Shown here: in pieces, positions 35,784-44,395 of the stretch
How positions within the stretch are numbered: position 1 is the first letter of the stretch
Layout: each line of letters opens with the position of its first letter
NCBI RefSeq assembly: GCF_014640335.1
Contig: NZ_BMGT01000002.1
Coordinates: forward strand, 1,302,001-1,366,000
DNA: 64,000 nucleotides
DNA from: Edaphobacter dinghuensis
GTDB taxonomy: Bacteria; Acidobacteriota; Terriglobia; Terriglobales; Acidobacteriaceae
Direction of reading: 5' to 3'
Translations under genes and position numbers: made by a program
Notes under the pieces: model-generated
Databases searched by the model: none
Seen by the model: the letters and a program-made list of their open reading frames with translations, nothing else
What the model was told of the DNA's origin: nothing

Positions 35784-36893
35784 ATGGAACGGCGCAAGGT
35801 CGGAATTTTGGGCGCGACCGGTATGGTCGGGCAGCGATTTATTCAATTATTGAGCAATCATCCGTGGTTTGAGATTGCGTGGCTGGCGGCGAGCGATCGC
35901 AGCGCGGGCAAAACGTACGGCGAAGCCTGCCGTTGGAAGCTGGACACCCCACTGCCCAAGCATATTGCTGCCATGACGATGCAGCCGAATGTGCCCGAAG
36001 GCACGGTTGGAGAACTGCCGAAGATTATCTTCGCCGCTCTCGACGCGGACATCGCCCGTGAACTGGAGCCGAAATTCGCCGCCGTGGGCTGTGCCGTTAT
36101 CTCAAACTCCAGTGCGTTCCGCATGACGCCGGATGTTCCTCTTGTCGTTCCCGAGGTCAATGCAGATCACCTCTTCCTGATCGAAGTCCAGAGCTCGCGC
36201 AAAGAAAACGGCGGCAAGGGCGGTTACATTGTGACCAACCCGAATTGCAGCACCATTGGCCTGGTAATGGCACTGAAGCCACTGGAAGAGCGGTTCGGAG
36301 TCGAGAGCGTCTTCGTGACAACGATGCAGGCAGTGAGCGGCGCGGGGTATCCCGGTGTTCCTTCGCTGGACATCCTGGGCAACGTAGTGCCGTTTATTAA
36401 AAACGAAGAAGAGAAGATGCAGGAAGAGGTCGGCAAGCTGCTTGGCACGCTGAGCGGCAAAAAAGTCGAGATGCTGGACGCTAAGGTAAGCGCCCACTGC
36501 AACCGTGTTGCAGTTGAGGATGGCCATACGGAGTGCGTCAGCATCAAGCTGCGCAAGAAGGCCACGCGAGAAGAGATTCTGGCTGCGTGGAGCGAGTTCC
36601 TTCCGCTGGAAGGGCAACATCTGCCGACCGCACCCTCTCAGCCGGTGGAGTACGACGCTGCAGCAGATCGACCGCAACCCCGGCTGGACCGGATGCGCGG
36701 CAACGGCATGACCGCAACTGTCGGCCGTCTGCGCGAGTGTAGCTTGCTGGACTGGAAGTTCGTTGTGCTCTCGCACAATACGATCCGCGGAGCCGCAGGA
36801 GCGGCTGTGCTGAACGCAGAGGTTCTTGCGTTGCTGGGCAAGTTGGACAAGTTAAGCGTGGCTGTATCGCCTGCTGTGGCGGTGATGGCTTGA
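35784..36893 (+). CDS. asd: aspartate-semialdehyde dehydrogenase (archaeal/USG-1-type)
   Basis: 369 residues. Reduces aspartyl phosphate to aspartate semialdehyde, the branch point to lysine, DAP, threonine and methionine. Motifs: NADP loop KVGILGATGMVGQRF, catalytic cysteine in NPNCSTIGLVMALKPL, QAVSGAGYPGV and the histidine in CNRVAVEDGHTE. The length and DNPG-type arrangement resemble the archaeal/yeast subfamily rather than E. coli Asd. The stop overlaps the TTG start of lysC (TTGA), so the two genes are translationally coupled. Confidence 0.93.
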   Translation: MERRKVGILGATGMVGQRFIQLLSNHPWFEIAWLAASDRSAGKTYGEACRWKLDTPLPKHIAAMTMQPNVPEGTVGELPKIIFAALDADIARELEPKFAAVGCAVISNSSAFRMTPDVPLVVPEVNADHLFLIEVQSSRKENGGKGGYIVTNPNCSTIGLVMALKPLEERFGVESVFVTTMQAVSGAGYPGVPSLDILGNVVPFIKNEEEKMQEEVGKLLGTLSGKKVEMLDAKVSAHCNRVAVEDGHTECVSIKLRKKATREEILAAWSEFLPLEGQHLPTAPSQPVEYDAAADRPQPRLDRMRGNGMTATVGRLRECSLLDWKFVVLSHNTIRGAAGAAVLNAEVLALLGKLDKLSVAVSPAVAVMA

Positions 36894-38323
36894 GCACAGT
36901 ACGCGAACAGTTAGTCGTAATGAAGTTTGGCGGAACATCGGTCGAAGATGCAAAAGCGATCGAGCGGACGGCGGCAATCGTCCGTGGACGCCGGGATCGT
37001 AATCTGGAAGCGGTCGTCGTCGTCTCGGCGATGGCAAAGGTCACCGATCAATTGCTGGCTGCGGCTGCCGCAGCGGGACGCGACGATAAAGCTGGCGCGT
37101 TGGCCATCAGCGCAAGGCTGCGGCATCGGCATATCGATACGGCAGCTGAACTCTTGGACGGCGAACGCTTTGTCCATCTGCAACCGGCGATCAATCATGA
37201 GTTCGATGCGCTGGACGATCTTCTGCGCGGTATCGCTGCGGTCGGCGAATTGACAGCACGTACGAATGACCTTGTAGTGAGCTTTGGCGAGCGGCTGTCG
37301 AGCCGCATGGTCGCCGCAGCCTTCGAGCAGCGTGGCCTTCAGGGCGCACACGTTGACGCTCGCACGTGCATCGTGACCGATGGCAACTATGGCAAAGCTG
37401 TCCCGCAGGAAGCTGCAATTGAAGCGAAGCTCGCGGAACTGGTTCTGCCATTGATTCAAGCGGGACAGACGCCAGTCATGGGCGGCTTTATCGGAGCGAC
37501 CGCAGAGGGCATTACAACCACTCTGGGACGCGGCGGCAGCGACTACACCGCTGCTCTGGTTGGCGGCGGAATGCACGCAGGAGCCATCGAGATCTGGACG
37601 GACGTCAATGGCATCATGACCACCGATCCTCGAATCTGTCCGGATGCGCTGCGAGTCAAGACGATCAGCTTCGAGGAAGCAGCAGAACTGGCATACTTCG
37701 GTGCAAAGGTGTTGCATCCGGCCACGATCCTCCCTGCGGTCCAAAAGAGCATTCCTGTCTGGGTACTGAACTCGCGCAATGCGGAGAACGAAGGCACCAA
37801 GATCACGGCGCTGGCTCCCAGATGCGCCAGTCCCTTCAAGAGTATTGCGGCGAAGAAGCGACTTACCATCATCGACGTCGTTGCCAGCCGCATGCTGATG
37901 TCGCATGGATATCTCAAGGCCGTCTTCGACGTCTTCGACAAGTACAAGTGCGCCATCGACATGGTTTCGACCAGCGAAGTGAGCATCTCGCTGACGGTGG
38001 ACTCGAACGAGAAGCTGCCGGAGATCTGCGAAGAGCTGGGCAAGATCGCCGACGTGAAGTATGAAGGCCGTAAGGCTCTGGTGTGCCTCGTTGGCGAGGA
38101 TATTCGCGGCCACAACGGCATCGCCGGTCAGGTCTTCAGCGCAGTCAGCCATATCAATGTGCGGATGATCTCTCAGGGCGCAAGCGAGATCAACATGAGC
38201 TTCATGATCGACGAGGAAGATGTCGAAGAGGCCGTGCGCAGCCTGCACAAGCACTTCTTCGTAGATCCCGACGAGACCGTGTTTGATGTAGCGGCTCGTG
38301 TTCCAGTTGCAGTTAAAGCATAG
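36890..38323 (+). CDS. lysC: aspartate kinase
   Basis: 477 residues. N-terminal kinase domain: VMKFGGTSVEDA, SFGERLSSRM, GFIGATAEGITTTLGRGGSDYTAAL in outline (GRGGSD binds ATP), WTDVNGIMTTDPR. The C-terminal third carries two ACT domains (about 325-460; VASRMLMSHGYLKAVFDVF, GIAGQVFSAVS) for feedback control, probably by lysine and/or threonine. The start is TTG overlapping the asd stop; an ATG ten codons later (36920) is a possible alternative. It makes aspartyl-4-phosphate, the first step of the pathway encoded by the next genes. Confidence 0.93.
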   Translation: MSTVREQLVVMKFGGTSVEDAKAIERTAAIVRGRRDRNLEAVVVVSAMAKVTDQLLAAAAAAGRDDKAGALAISARLRHRHIDTAAELLDGERFVHLQPAINHEFDALDDLLRGIAAVGELTARTNDLVVSFGERLSSRMVAAAFEQRGLQGAHVDARTCIVTDGNYGKAVPQEAAIEAKLAELVLPLIQAGQTPVMGGFIGATAEGITTTLGRGGSDYTAALVGGGMHAGAIEIWTDVNGIMTTDPRICPDALRVKTISFEEAAELAYFGAKVLHPATILPAVQKSIPVWVLNSRNAENEGTKITALAPRCASPFKSIAAKKRLTIIDVVASRMLMSHGYLKAVFDVFDKYKCAIDMVSTSEVSISLTVDSNEKLPEICEELGKIADVKYEGRKALVCLVGEDIRGHNGIAGQVFSAVSHINVRMISQGASEINMSFMIDEEDVEEAVRSLHKHFFVDPDETVFDVAARVPVAVKA

Positions 38324-38333
38324 AGAGGAACAC

Positions 38334-39020
38334 ATGCGGATATTGGTCTTAGGACAAGGGAAGACAGGCAAGCTGGTAGCCGCCATCGCGGCGGAACGCG
38401 GTCATGGTGTCCATGTCCTGGATGCCAAGGAAAATGCGAACGCGTCCGCGTTGACTCCACCGTTTGTCGCGGGGTTCGATGTCGTTATCGACTTCACAGC
38501 ACCCGAGGCTGTAATTCAGAACATGCGCGCGTGCTTGGCGACGGGAGCGAAGATGGTCGTCGGTACCACTGGCTGGTATGACAAGCTGCCCGACATGAAA
38601 TCTTTGGCCGAACGCAAACAGGCTGGCCTGCTCTACGGAACAAACTTTTCTATCGGCGTTCAGGTGTTGTTTCAACTGGCGGCAAAGCTGGGCGATTCGC
38701 TGAAGAATGCAGGCTACCGGTTTTCGATTGAAGAGACCCACCACGTTACAAAGCTGGACTCGCCCAGCGGAACCGCGATTACGCTGGCTACGGCTGTCGA
38801 AACGGCGTCCGGCTATCAGAGAGTGCCTATCGAATCGAAGCGTGAGGGCGATGCTCCTGGCACCCATATTCTTGTGGCAGAGAGCGATGCTGACAGGCTT
38901 ACGCTGACGCATGAGTCGTTCTCGCGGCGTGGGTTTGCTGAAGGCGCAGTGCGCGCGGCGGAGTGGCTGGCCTCCCGCAAAGGCTGCTACGACTTTCAAA
39001 ATATTTATACGCAGATTTAG
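38334..39020 (+). CDS. dapB: 4-hydroxy-tetrahydrodipicolinate reductase
   Basis: 228 residues, shorter than the usual 240-270. Motifs: RILVLGQGKTGKLV (the nucleotide loop deviates from GxxGRMG), VIDFTAPEA, VVGTTGWYD, and the catalytic set ETHHVTKLDSPSGTA. The ATG at 38334 has GAGAGGA upstream; 12 earlier open codons overlap lysC. It reduces the DapA product in the lysine/meso-DAP route and lies 10 bp after lysC. Confidence 0.92.
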   Translation: MRILVLGQGKTGKLVAAIAAERGHGVHVLDAKENANASALTPPFVAGFDVVIDFTAPEAVIQNMRACLATGAKMVVGTTGWYDKLPDMKSLAERKQAGLLYGTNFSIGVQVLFQLAAKLGDSLKNAGYRFSIEETHHVTKLDSPSGTAITLATAVETASGYQRVPIESKREGDAPGTHILVAESDADRLTLTHESFSRRGFAEGAVRAAEWLASRKGCYDFQNIYTQI

Positions 39021-39043
39021 GTTTGCAGCAAACGGGGATTGCC

Positions 39044-40309
39044 ATGAGCACGATGGGAGCAGTAACAACAAAGTTTACCGATCTGGCCTTCGAGGACAAG
39101 CTCGATCGATTGGCTGAGGTAGCCGTGAAGGTCGGTCTTGGACTGCGTGCGGGCCAGGAGCTGATCATGTCCGCTCCGATGGAGGCGCTTCCGTTGGTGC
39201 GACTAATTACGGAGCACGCCTACAAAGCTGGTGCGTTGCTGGTGACGACGTTCTACGCTGATGATCCGTCTACGCTGGCCCGTTTTGCCTATGCTCCGGA
39301 CGCCAGCTTTGACTACGCTCCAAAATGGCTGCAGGATGGAATCGCCGAGGGATTCCGAAGCGGAGCCGCGCGGCTCGCGATTGCGGGCGCCAATCCTGCG
39401 CTGCTGGCGAAGGAAGACCCCGCAAAGGTAGCACGAGCTAACGTCGCAGCTTCCAAGGCTGGCAAGCCCGCAATGGAGCTGATTACACGCCATGAGATCA
39501 ACTGGACGATCGTTGCCTATGCGACCCCTGCATGGGCGAAGCTGGTATTTCCCAACGATCCTGAAGACATTGCAGTAGCCAAGCTGTGGGATGCGATCTT
39601 CGTCTCCTCGCGCATCGATGCGGACGACCCGGTCGTCGAGTGGCAGCAGCATGGTGAACGTCTGAAAAAGCGCGTCGATCTGCTGAACGCAAAACGCTTC
39701 TCTGCCCTTCACTTCAAAGGGCCCGGGACCGACCTGACAGTAGGTCTTGCCGACGATCATCTCTGGGCCGGTGGCGGAACGACCGCTGGGAACGGCGTCT
39801 ACTGCCAACCCAACATCCCCACCGAAGAGTGCTTCACGACTCCACACAAGGATCGCGTTGACGGCACGGTGAAAGCGTCGAAGCCGCTCTCTCACCAAGG
39901 AACCCTGATTGAAAATATCGCCGTGCGGTTTGAGGGTGGAAAGATCGTTGAAGCTACCGCGACGGCTGGCGAAGACGTGCTCAACCGGCTGATCAGCACG
40001 GACGACGGCGCTCGACGGCTCGGAGAGGTCGCACTGGTGCCTCATTCTTCACCCATTGCACAGAGCGGTGTGCTCTTCTGGAACACCCTGTTCGATGAAA
40101 ATGCTGCCAGCCACATTGCGCTGGGGCAAGCCTACTCGACCTGCCTGATTGGTGGCGAGAAAATGAGCGCGGAAGAGTTGGCCAAGCGTGGTGCGAACGC
40201 CAGCCTGATCCACGTCGACTGGATGATAGGTTCCGGCGCGATGGATGTGGACGGTATCGCTACGGATGGAACGGCTGAACCGTTGATGCGTAAGGGCGAG
40301 TGGGTGTAG
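39044..40309 (+). CDS. M29 family metallo-aminopeptidase (AmpS/PepS-like)
   Basis: 421 residues. M29 features: N-terminal LGLRAGQELIMSAP, then FKGPGTDLTVGLADDHLW, NIPTEECFTTPHKDRVDGTV (catalytic glutamates and metal ligands), EDVLNRLISTDDGARRLGEVALVP, and IHVDWMIGSGAMDVDG. These enzymes bind two Zn or Co ions and release N-terminal residues from peptides. It starts 23 bp after dapB and lies before dapA in the same direction, so it belongs to the lysine operon by layout. A longer frame starting inside dapB is rejected. Confidence 0.9.
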   Translation: MSTMGAVTTKFTDLAFEDKLDRLAEVAVKVGLGLRAGQELIMSAPMEALPLVRLITEHAYKAGALLVTTFYADDPSTLARFAYAPDASFDYAPKWLQDGIAEGFRSGAARLAIAGANPALLAKEDPAKVARANVAASKAGKPAMELITRHEINWTIVAYATPAWAKLVFPNDPEDIAVAKLWDAIFVSSRIDADDPVVEWQQHGERLKKRVDLLNAKRFSALHFKGPGTDLTVGLADDHLWAGGGTTAGNGVYCQPNIPTEECFTTPHKDRVDGTVKASKPLSHQGTLIENIAVRFEGGKIVEATATAGEDVLNRLISTDDGARRLGEVALVPHSSPIAQSGVLFWNTLFDENAASHIALGQAYSTCLIGGEKMSAEELAKRGANASLIHVDWMIGSGAMDVDGIATDGTAEPLMRKGEWV

Positions 40310-40365
40310 TTGAGACCCATTCACAACAGCAGCTACAAGCAAAGACAAGGTAAACTGCAACCACT

Positions 40366-41286
40366 ATGGAACTGATGGGATGTGGAACGGCGCTGGTCAC
40401 TCCTTTTCGCAAGGATGGCGGTGTAGATGAGCCTGCGCTTCATGCGCTGGTGAACTGGCAAATCGAGCACGGAATTGATTTTCTGGTTCCCTGTGGCACC
40501 ACCGGCGAGGCTTCGACACTGACGGAAGCCGAGTGGCTTCGTGCTGTCGAGGTGGTGGTTGCGGCCGCGGCAGGGCGCGTTCCGGTATTTGCCGGATGCA
40601 CGCATAACGCCACGCACGAAGCCGTGTCCAAGGCACGGAAGCTGGCACAGATTCACGGCCTTACCGGAATTCTGACGGCAAACCCTTATTACAATCGCCC
40701 AGGACAAGAGGGCCAATATCAGCACTTCAAGGCAGTCGCGGAGGCAGTGGACCTGCCGGTCCTGCTCTACAACATTCCAGGGCGAACGGGCGCGAACCTG
40801 GAGCCTACCACCGTGTTGCGGCTGGCAGAGCTGCCGAACGTCATCGGAATCAAGGAGTCTAGCGGGAACCTCGCACAGATCACCGAGTTGCTGACTACAG
40901 CTCCGCGAAATTTCAAGGTGTTTGCCGGAGACGACGGTGTAGCGCTGCCCGTAATTTCTCTGGGCGGAAGCGGCCTGATCTCGGTAGCCTCGAATGCCAT
41001 TCCAGGGCAGATGTCGCGGATGGTTGGCGCAGCCATGGAGAACGATTGGATGAGTGCAAGACGCATCAACCGGCACTTTTATCGGCTGATGCAGGCGCAT
41101 TTCTGGGAGCCTAACCCTGCGCCCATCAAGGCTGTGCTCTCCATGCTCGGGAAATGCGAGGACGTTCTGCGGCTGCCTATGGTGCCAGTTTCGGCGGCTA
41201 CGAGGCGCAAGCTAGAGTGCATGGTGGGAGAACTTGGCCTGTTGGTCGGCGTTCCGGGAACCGGCGAAGACCTCCGGATGTTCTAA
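40366..41286 (+). CDS. dapA: 4-hydroxy-tetrahydrodipicolinate synthase
   Basis: 306 residues, TIM barrel of the DHDPS/NAL family. GCGTALVTPF near the start, CGTTGEASTLT, catalytic tyrosine in ANPYYNRPGQEG, and the Schiff-base lysine in VIGIKESSGN. It condenses pyruvate with aspartate semialdehyde. Operon context (asd-lysC-dapB upstream, dapD 39 bp downstream) supports DapA over other aldolases of the family. Confidence 0.95.
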   Translation: MELMGCGTALVTPFRKDGGVDEPALHALVNWQIEHGIDFLVPCGTTGEASTLTEAEWLRAVEVVVAAAAGRVPVFAGCTHNATHEAVSKARKLAQIHGLTGILTANPYYNRPGQEGQYQHFKAVAEAVDLPVLLYNIPGRTGANLEPTTVLRLAELPNVIGIKESSGNLAQITELLTTAPRNFKVFAGDDGVALPVISLGGSGLISVASNAIPGQMSRMVGAAMENDWMSARRINRHFYRLMQAHFWEPNPAPIKAVLSMLGKCEDVLRLPMVPVSAATRRKLECMVGELGLLVGVPGTGEDLRMF

Positions 41287-41325
41287 AGCTTCCTATCAAT
41301 CAACATTTTAAGAAAAAGGTGACAA

Positions 41326-42177
41326 GTGAGTCTGGACGGAACGTTGCAGGAGCGGATTGAGCATTGGTTTGCGCAGGGTGCGGCTGCGATAGGAAACAAA
41401 GAGGCCGAGACAGCCTTTCTTGAGTTGAGGCAGGGGCTGGAGACCGGCGAGCTACGCTCGGCAGAGCCGGATGACTCCGCGCTTAAGTGGCGCGTTAATG
41501 CCTGGATCAAGAGAGGAATTCTGCTTGGGTTCCGGCTGGGAGCATTGGCACAGATGGGGTCGACCGAGGGACTTTCTTTTGTGGACAAAGCGACCTATCC
41601 GGCGCGACGTTTTGCCGTGGAAGATGGGGTGCGCGTGGTTCCGGGGGGATCCAGCGTAAGAGCAGGAGCCTATGTCTCTAAAGGGGTTGTAGTAATGCCT
41701 CCGGCCTACGTCAATGTGGGTGCGTATGTGGATGAGGGAACGATGGTGGATTCTCATGCCCTGGTGGGAAGCTGCGCCCAGATCGGAAAGATGGTGCATC
41801 TGAGCGCCGCGGCGCAGATCGGCGGAGTGCTGGAGCCAGTGAACGCTAGCCCCGTCATTATTGAGGATGACGTGCTGGTAGGTGGAAATACCGGAGTCTA
41901 TGAGGGCACCGTTGTGCGGAAACGCGCGGTTCTGGCGGCTGGCACGGTGTTGACCCGGGGAACTCCGGTCTACGATCTGGTGCGGGGAGAGATCTACAAG
42001 GCGACCGCCGAGATGCCGCTGGTAATTCCTGAGGGCGCCGTGGTGGTTCCGGGCTCACGCGCTGTGAATAAGGGCAAGGGGCAGGAGTGGGGATTGAGTA
42101 TTTCGGCTCCGGTCATCGTCAAGTATCGCGATGAAAAGACAGAGCTTTCACTGGTCTTGGAGGATGTCCTGCGGTAG
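41326..42177 (+). CDS. dapD: 2,3,4,5-tetrahydropyridine-2,6-dicarboxylate N-succinyltransferase
   Basis: 283 residues. A helical N-terminal domain is followed by a left-handed beta helix of hexapeptide repeats (about 100-235; RAGAYVSKGVVVMPPAYVN, GAYVDEGTMVDSHALVGSCAQIG, VEDDVLVGG-type turns). It uses succinyl-CoA, so the organism makes meso-DAP by the succinylase branch; dapC and dapE are not in the window. The start is GTG with AAGGTGA about 7 nt upstream. Last gene of the operon; a long hairpin follows. Confidence 0.93.
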   Translation: MSLDGTLQERIEHWFAQGAAAIGNKEAETAFLELRQGLETGELRSAEPDDSALKWRVNAWIKRGILLGFRLGALAQMGSTEGLSFVDKATYPARRFAVEDGVRVVPGGSSVRAGAYVSKGVVVMPPAYVNVGAYVDEGTMVDSHALVGSCAQIGKMVHLSAAAQIGGVLEPVNASPVIIEDDVLVGGNTGVYEGTVVRKRAVLAAGTVLTRGTPVYDLVRGEIYKATAEMPLVIPEGAVVVPGSRAVNKGKGQEWGLSISAPVIVKYRDEKTELSLVLEDVLR

Positions 42178-42206
42178 CTTTGCATAGCGTGTTTCGGTCA
42201 GATGAA

Positions 42207-42245
42207 AAGAAGCCTATCCTTCGCTGAAGGATAGGCTTCTTAGTT
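42207..42245. terminator. long hairpin terminator downstream of dapD
   Basis: Perfect 16-bp stem (42207-42222 with 42226-42241) with a 3-nt loop, between the convergent dapD and uppP genes. The T-run after it is short on the plus strand, while the A-rich 5' flank gives a modest U-run for the minus strand. It should end transcription from both sides. Confidence 0.85.
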
Positions 42246-42275
42246 TGCTCGCTTATCGGAAGGTAGGCGTAACTC

Positions 42276-43166
42276 CTACAGATGACGCGGCCCGTAGTGG
42301 AGATAAAAGACTACGGCTGACGCTACCAGGCAATAGATCCCAAAGAGATACCATCGGCCCTGTTCCAGCCAACTGCTGAGCCATTTCAAGGCGACCAGAC
42401 CGGCCAAGAAGGCAAAGACCATCCCCAGCAGGCTCGCCATCACGCTGCTGTGCAGGTCAATGGGCGTGCCGCTGGCGGCGGCTTCGTGCGTCGCCTTCAA
42501 CAACCGCATGGCTTCTTTGCCGATGGCGGCGGGAGTAAGGATAACAGCGAGGGCAAAGCTGAAGCGCTCGGCTCGGTCCTTGCTGGCCCCGGTCAACATA
42601 CCAGTTGAGATCGTCGCACCAGAGCGCGAGAATCCGCGGAAGGGCAGGCAAAGTCCCTGAATCGCGCCGATCCAACCAGCCTGACGCATGGTGACACTGT
42701 CTCCGTAGACCTGCTCATGTGCGCCCATACGGCGGCTTTCAATCAGACCGGCGATCAGGATAAGGATACCTGCCGCGGCGAGTGCGGGGGCTACAAGATC
42801 GAGCCGCCCAAAGAGGGATTCGATCTCACCCTTGCTCGCTCCGGCAAAGGCGGTCTTCTCGATGACCTTGATGATGGGGTAGCCAATGATCGCGGTCAGG
42901 ATAGAAGCCCAGATGGCTCGGATGGCAAAACGCTTAAAGGCATCGGAGCTGGAGAAGTAGGTCCGCTTCCACTGGCTCCAGAAGTAGACGATAACGGCGA
43001 ACATGGTGCCGGTGTGCAGCATGACCAGCAGCAGCGTCATGGGCGGCGAGGAGGGGTCGAGACCCAGCAGCTTCTCCGCAACGACGACGTGGGCGGAGCT
43101 GGAGACGGGCAGAAGCTCGGCGAGACCCTGCACGATGGCAAGAATGATCACTTGAAAAATTGGCAT
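42276..43166 (-). CDS. uppP: undecaprenyl-diphosphatase (BacA family)
   Basis: 296 residues with about eight membrane segments. Signature motifs: IVQGLAELLPVSSSAHVV and PFRGFSRSGATIS, which hold the catalytic Glu, Ser/His and Arg of BacA-type enzymes. It dephosphorylates undecaprenyl pyrophosphate after cell-wall and surface-glycan polymerisation, recycling the carrier and giving bacitracin tolerance. The ATG has AGGATGG upstream. It is fitting that the nearby genes supply DAP for peptidoglycan, though they are on the opposite strand. Confidence 0.93.
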   Translation of the reverse strand: MPIFQVIILAIVQGLAELLPVSSSAHVVVAEKLLGLDPSSPPMTLLLVMLHTGTMFAVIVYFWSQWKRTYFSSSDAFKRFAIRAIWASILTAIIGYPIIKVIEKTAFAGASKGEIESLFGRLDLVAPALAAAGILILIAGLIESRRMGAHEQVYGDSVTMRQAGWIGAIQGLCLPFRGFSRSGATISTGMLTGASKDRAERFSFALAVILTPAAIGKEAMRLLKATHEAAASGTPIDLHSSVMASLLGMVFAFLAGLVALKWLSSWLEQGRWYLFGIYCLVASAVVFYLHYGPRHL

Positions 43167-43209
43167 AGTCCCATCCTAAATGGCGTCTCGAAGATATAGC
43201 AGCCGGTAC

Positions 43210-43704
43210 TTACGAGAGCATCTTCTCGAACACTGCCCAGGTTTTAATACGCTCGAAACCTTCGCGGAGATAGAATCGGTGCGCATCCTCGCGGGCAATG
43301 CGGGAGGTAACGCGAATCTTTGCGACACCCTGTTCCCTGCTCCATGCCTCGACTTCGGCACACAGCCGCTTGCCGATTCCCTGGCTGCGATAAGCATCGT
43401 TGACGACAAGTCCGGTGATGAGCGCGAAGGATGGCGACTGCAGCTCATGCATGATGGTGACTTCGATCCAGCCTATGACTTCATCGGCTTGCATGCTTTG
43501 CATGCAGGTGACAAAGGCCGCATGGCTACCGGTATGGGAGGACATTTGTACGATGCGCTGCGCGATCGCTTCCGAAGATGCCTGATAGCCGAGTTGGGCG
43601 CTAAGCACTGATATCTCTTTGGCGTCTTCGAGCAGCATTGGGCGCACAGTGAAAGTAGGAGCATGAGAAGTGACCTTAGGATGGCCAGCCAAAGAATCGC
43701 TCAT
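43210..43704 (-). CDS. GNAT-family N-acetyltransferase
   Basis: 164 residues, single GNAT domain. VRPMLLEDAKEISVLSAQLGY at the start, then the acetyl-CoA motif LVVNDAYRSQGIGKRL (Q/RxxGxG/A) and FYLREGFERI near the end. The acceptor is unknown. Start at 43704 (MSDSLAGHPK) chosen because the region further upstream shows no GNAT similarity. It lies 43 bp before uppP on the same strand. Confidence 0.85.
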   Translation of the reverse strand: MSDSLAGHPKVTSHAPTFTVRPMLLEDAKEISVLSAQLGYQASSEAIAQRIVQMSSHTGSHAAFVTCMQSMQADEVIGWIEVTIMHELQSPSFALITGLVVNDAYRSQGIGKRLCAEVEAWSREQGVAKIRVTSRIAREDAHRFYLREGFERIKTWAVFEKMLS

Positions 43705-43757
43705 GCCTCCATGCTCGCACAATTGAACAACTGCCAGTGGAATTCTGGCCTGCCGGG

Positions 43758-44309
43758 CTAAGAACTGTGGCCGTGGCACTGCAAAACTCCTAGGTACGCG
43801 CTCCATGGGCCAACCGTGTCGCGGTATTGATGAGCCATCACACGGGAGAGCTGGTGCAGGTGAGTAAGATCGTGAACAGCCCACGTCGATAAGAGTTCCG
43901 ATAGCGTGACCGAACCAAAGGCAGGATGTCTTCCTTTGCGAGCGAGGTCTTCAGGCTGCAGATTAAGAGCATCAAGCGCGGCCAGGTTTTCCTTCCGCAG
44001 ATGGGCAAAGTCATCAAGCAACTGCTCGAACGATCTATCCTGACTCGCCTTTAGCTGAGCAAAGCGATCAAAGGGTTCGAATGACCGGGCCTCGCTGCTC
44101 TCAAGCGTCATACGTACCCTGGGCATCCAGTCGGTGCGCTCGGCGAAGGCCAGATGGCCCACAATATCGAATGCGCTCCAGGTTCCCTCTCCTTCGTTGC
44201 GGCATACCCAAATATCGGGCAGGCCACGCAACAGTGCATCGAGCGCGCTGGGCGTGCGCGTAAGGATTGCGATGATCTCAGGCAGGTTGTGTCGGTTCTG
44301 TGTCTCCAT
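43758..44309 (-). CDS. DinB-like metal-binding four-helix protein
   Basis: 183 residues. DinB/YfiT-like superfamily: first metal histidine in FDIVGHLAFAE, and the second pair in STWAVHDLTHLHQL. W..DxxGHL and the C-terminal HxxxH spacing are typical. Members include thiol-dependent S-transferases that use bacillithiol or mycothiol, and many of unknown function. The start (METQNRHNLPE) is placed at the ATG after which similarity begins. The presence of a YpdA-like gene at 62.2 kb makes a bacillithiol link thinkable but unproved. Confidence 0.8.
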   Translation of the reverse strand: METQNRHNLPEIIAILTRTPSALDALLRGLPDIWVCRNEGEGTWSAFDIVGHLAFAERTDWMPRVRMTLESSEARSFEPFDRFAQLKASQDRSFEQLLDDFAHLRKENLAALDALNLQPEDLARKGRHPAFGSVTLSELLSTWAVHDLTHLHQLSRVMAHQYRDTVGPWSAYLGVLQCHGHSS

Positions 44310-44395
44310 GGCTCCATAGATACATGGATCGCGCTTTGAACTCAAGCGATAGAGCGAAATGACTAGAACCACGAGCTTTCAAAAGATGGTGGTGC

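Noticed and set aside
34724..35797. 357-codon minus-strand open frame opposite the cupredoxin lipoprotein
   Set aside because: Plus strand has lipobox and copper motifs; minus frame has none.
36911..38386. 491-codon open frame on the minus strand opposite lysC/dapB
   Set aside because: Antisense to two well-conserved enzymes, no recognisable motif, no ribosome site.
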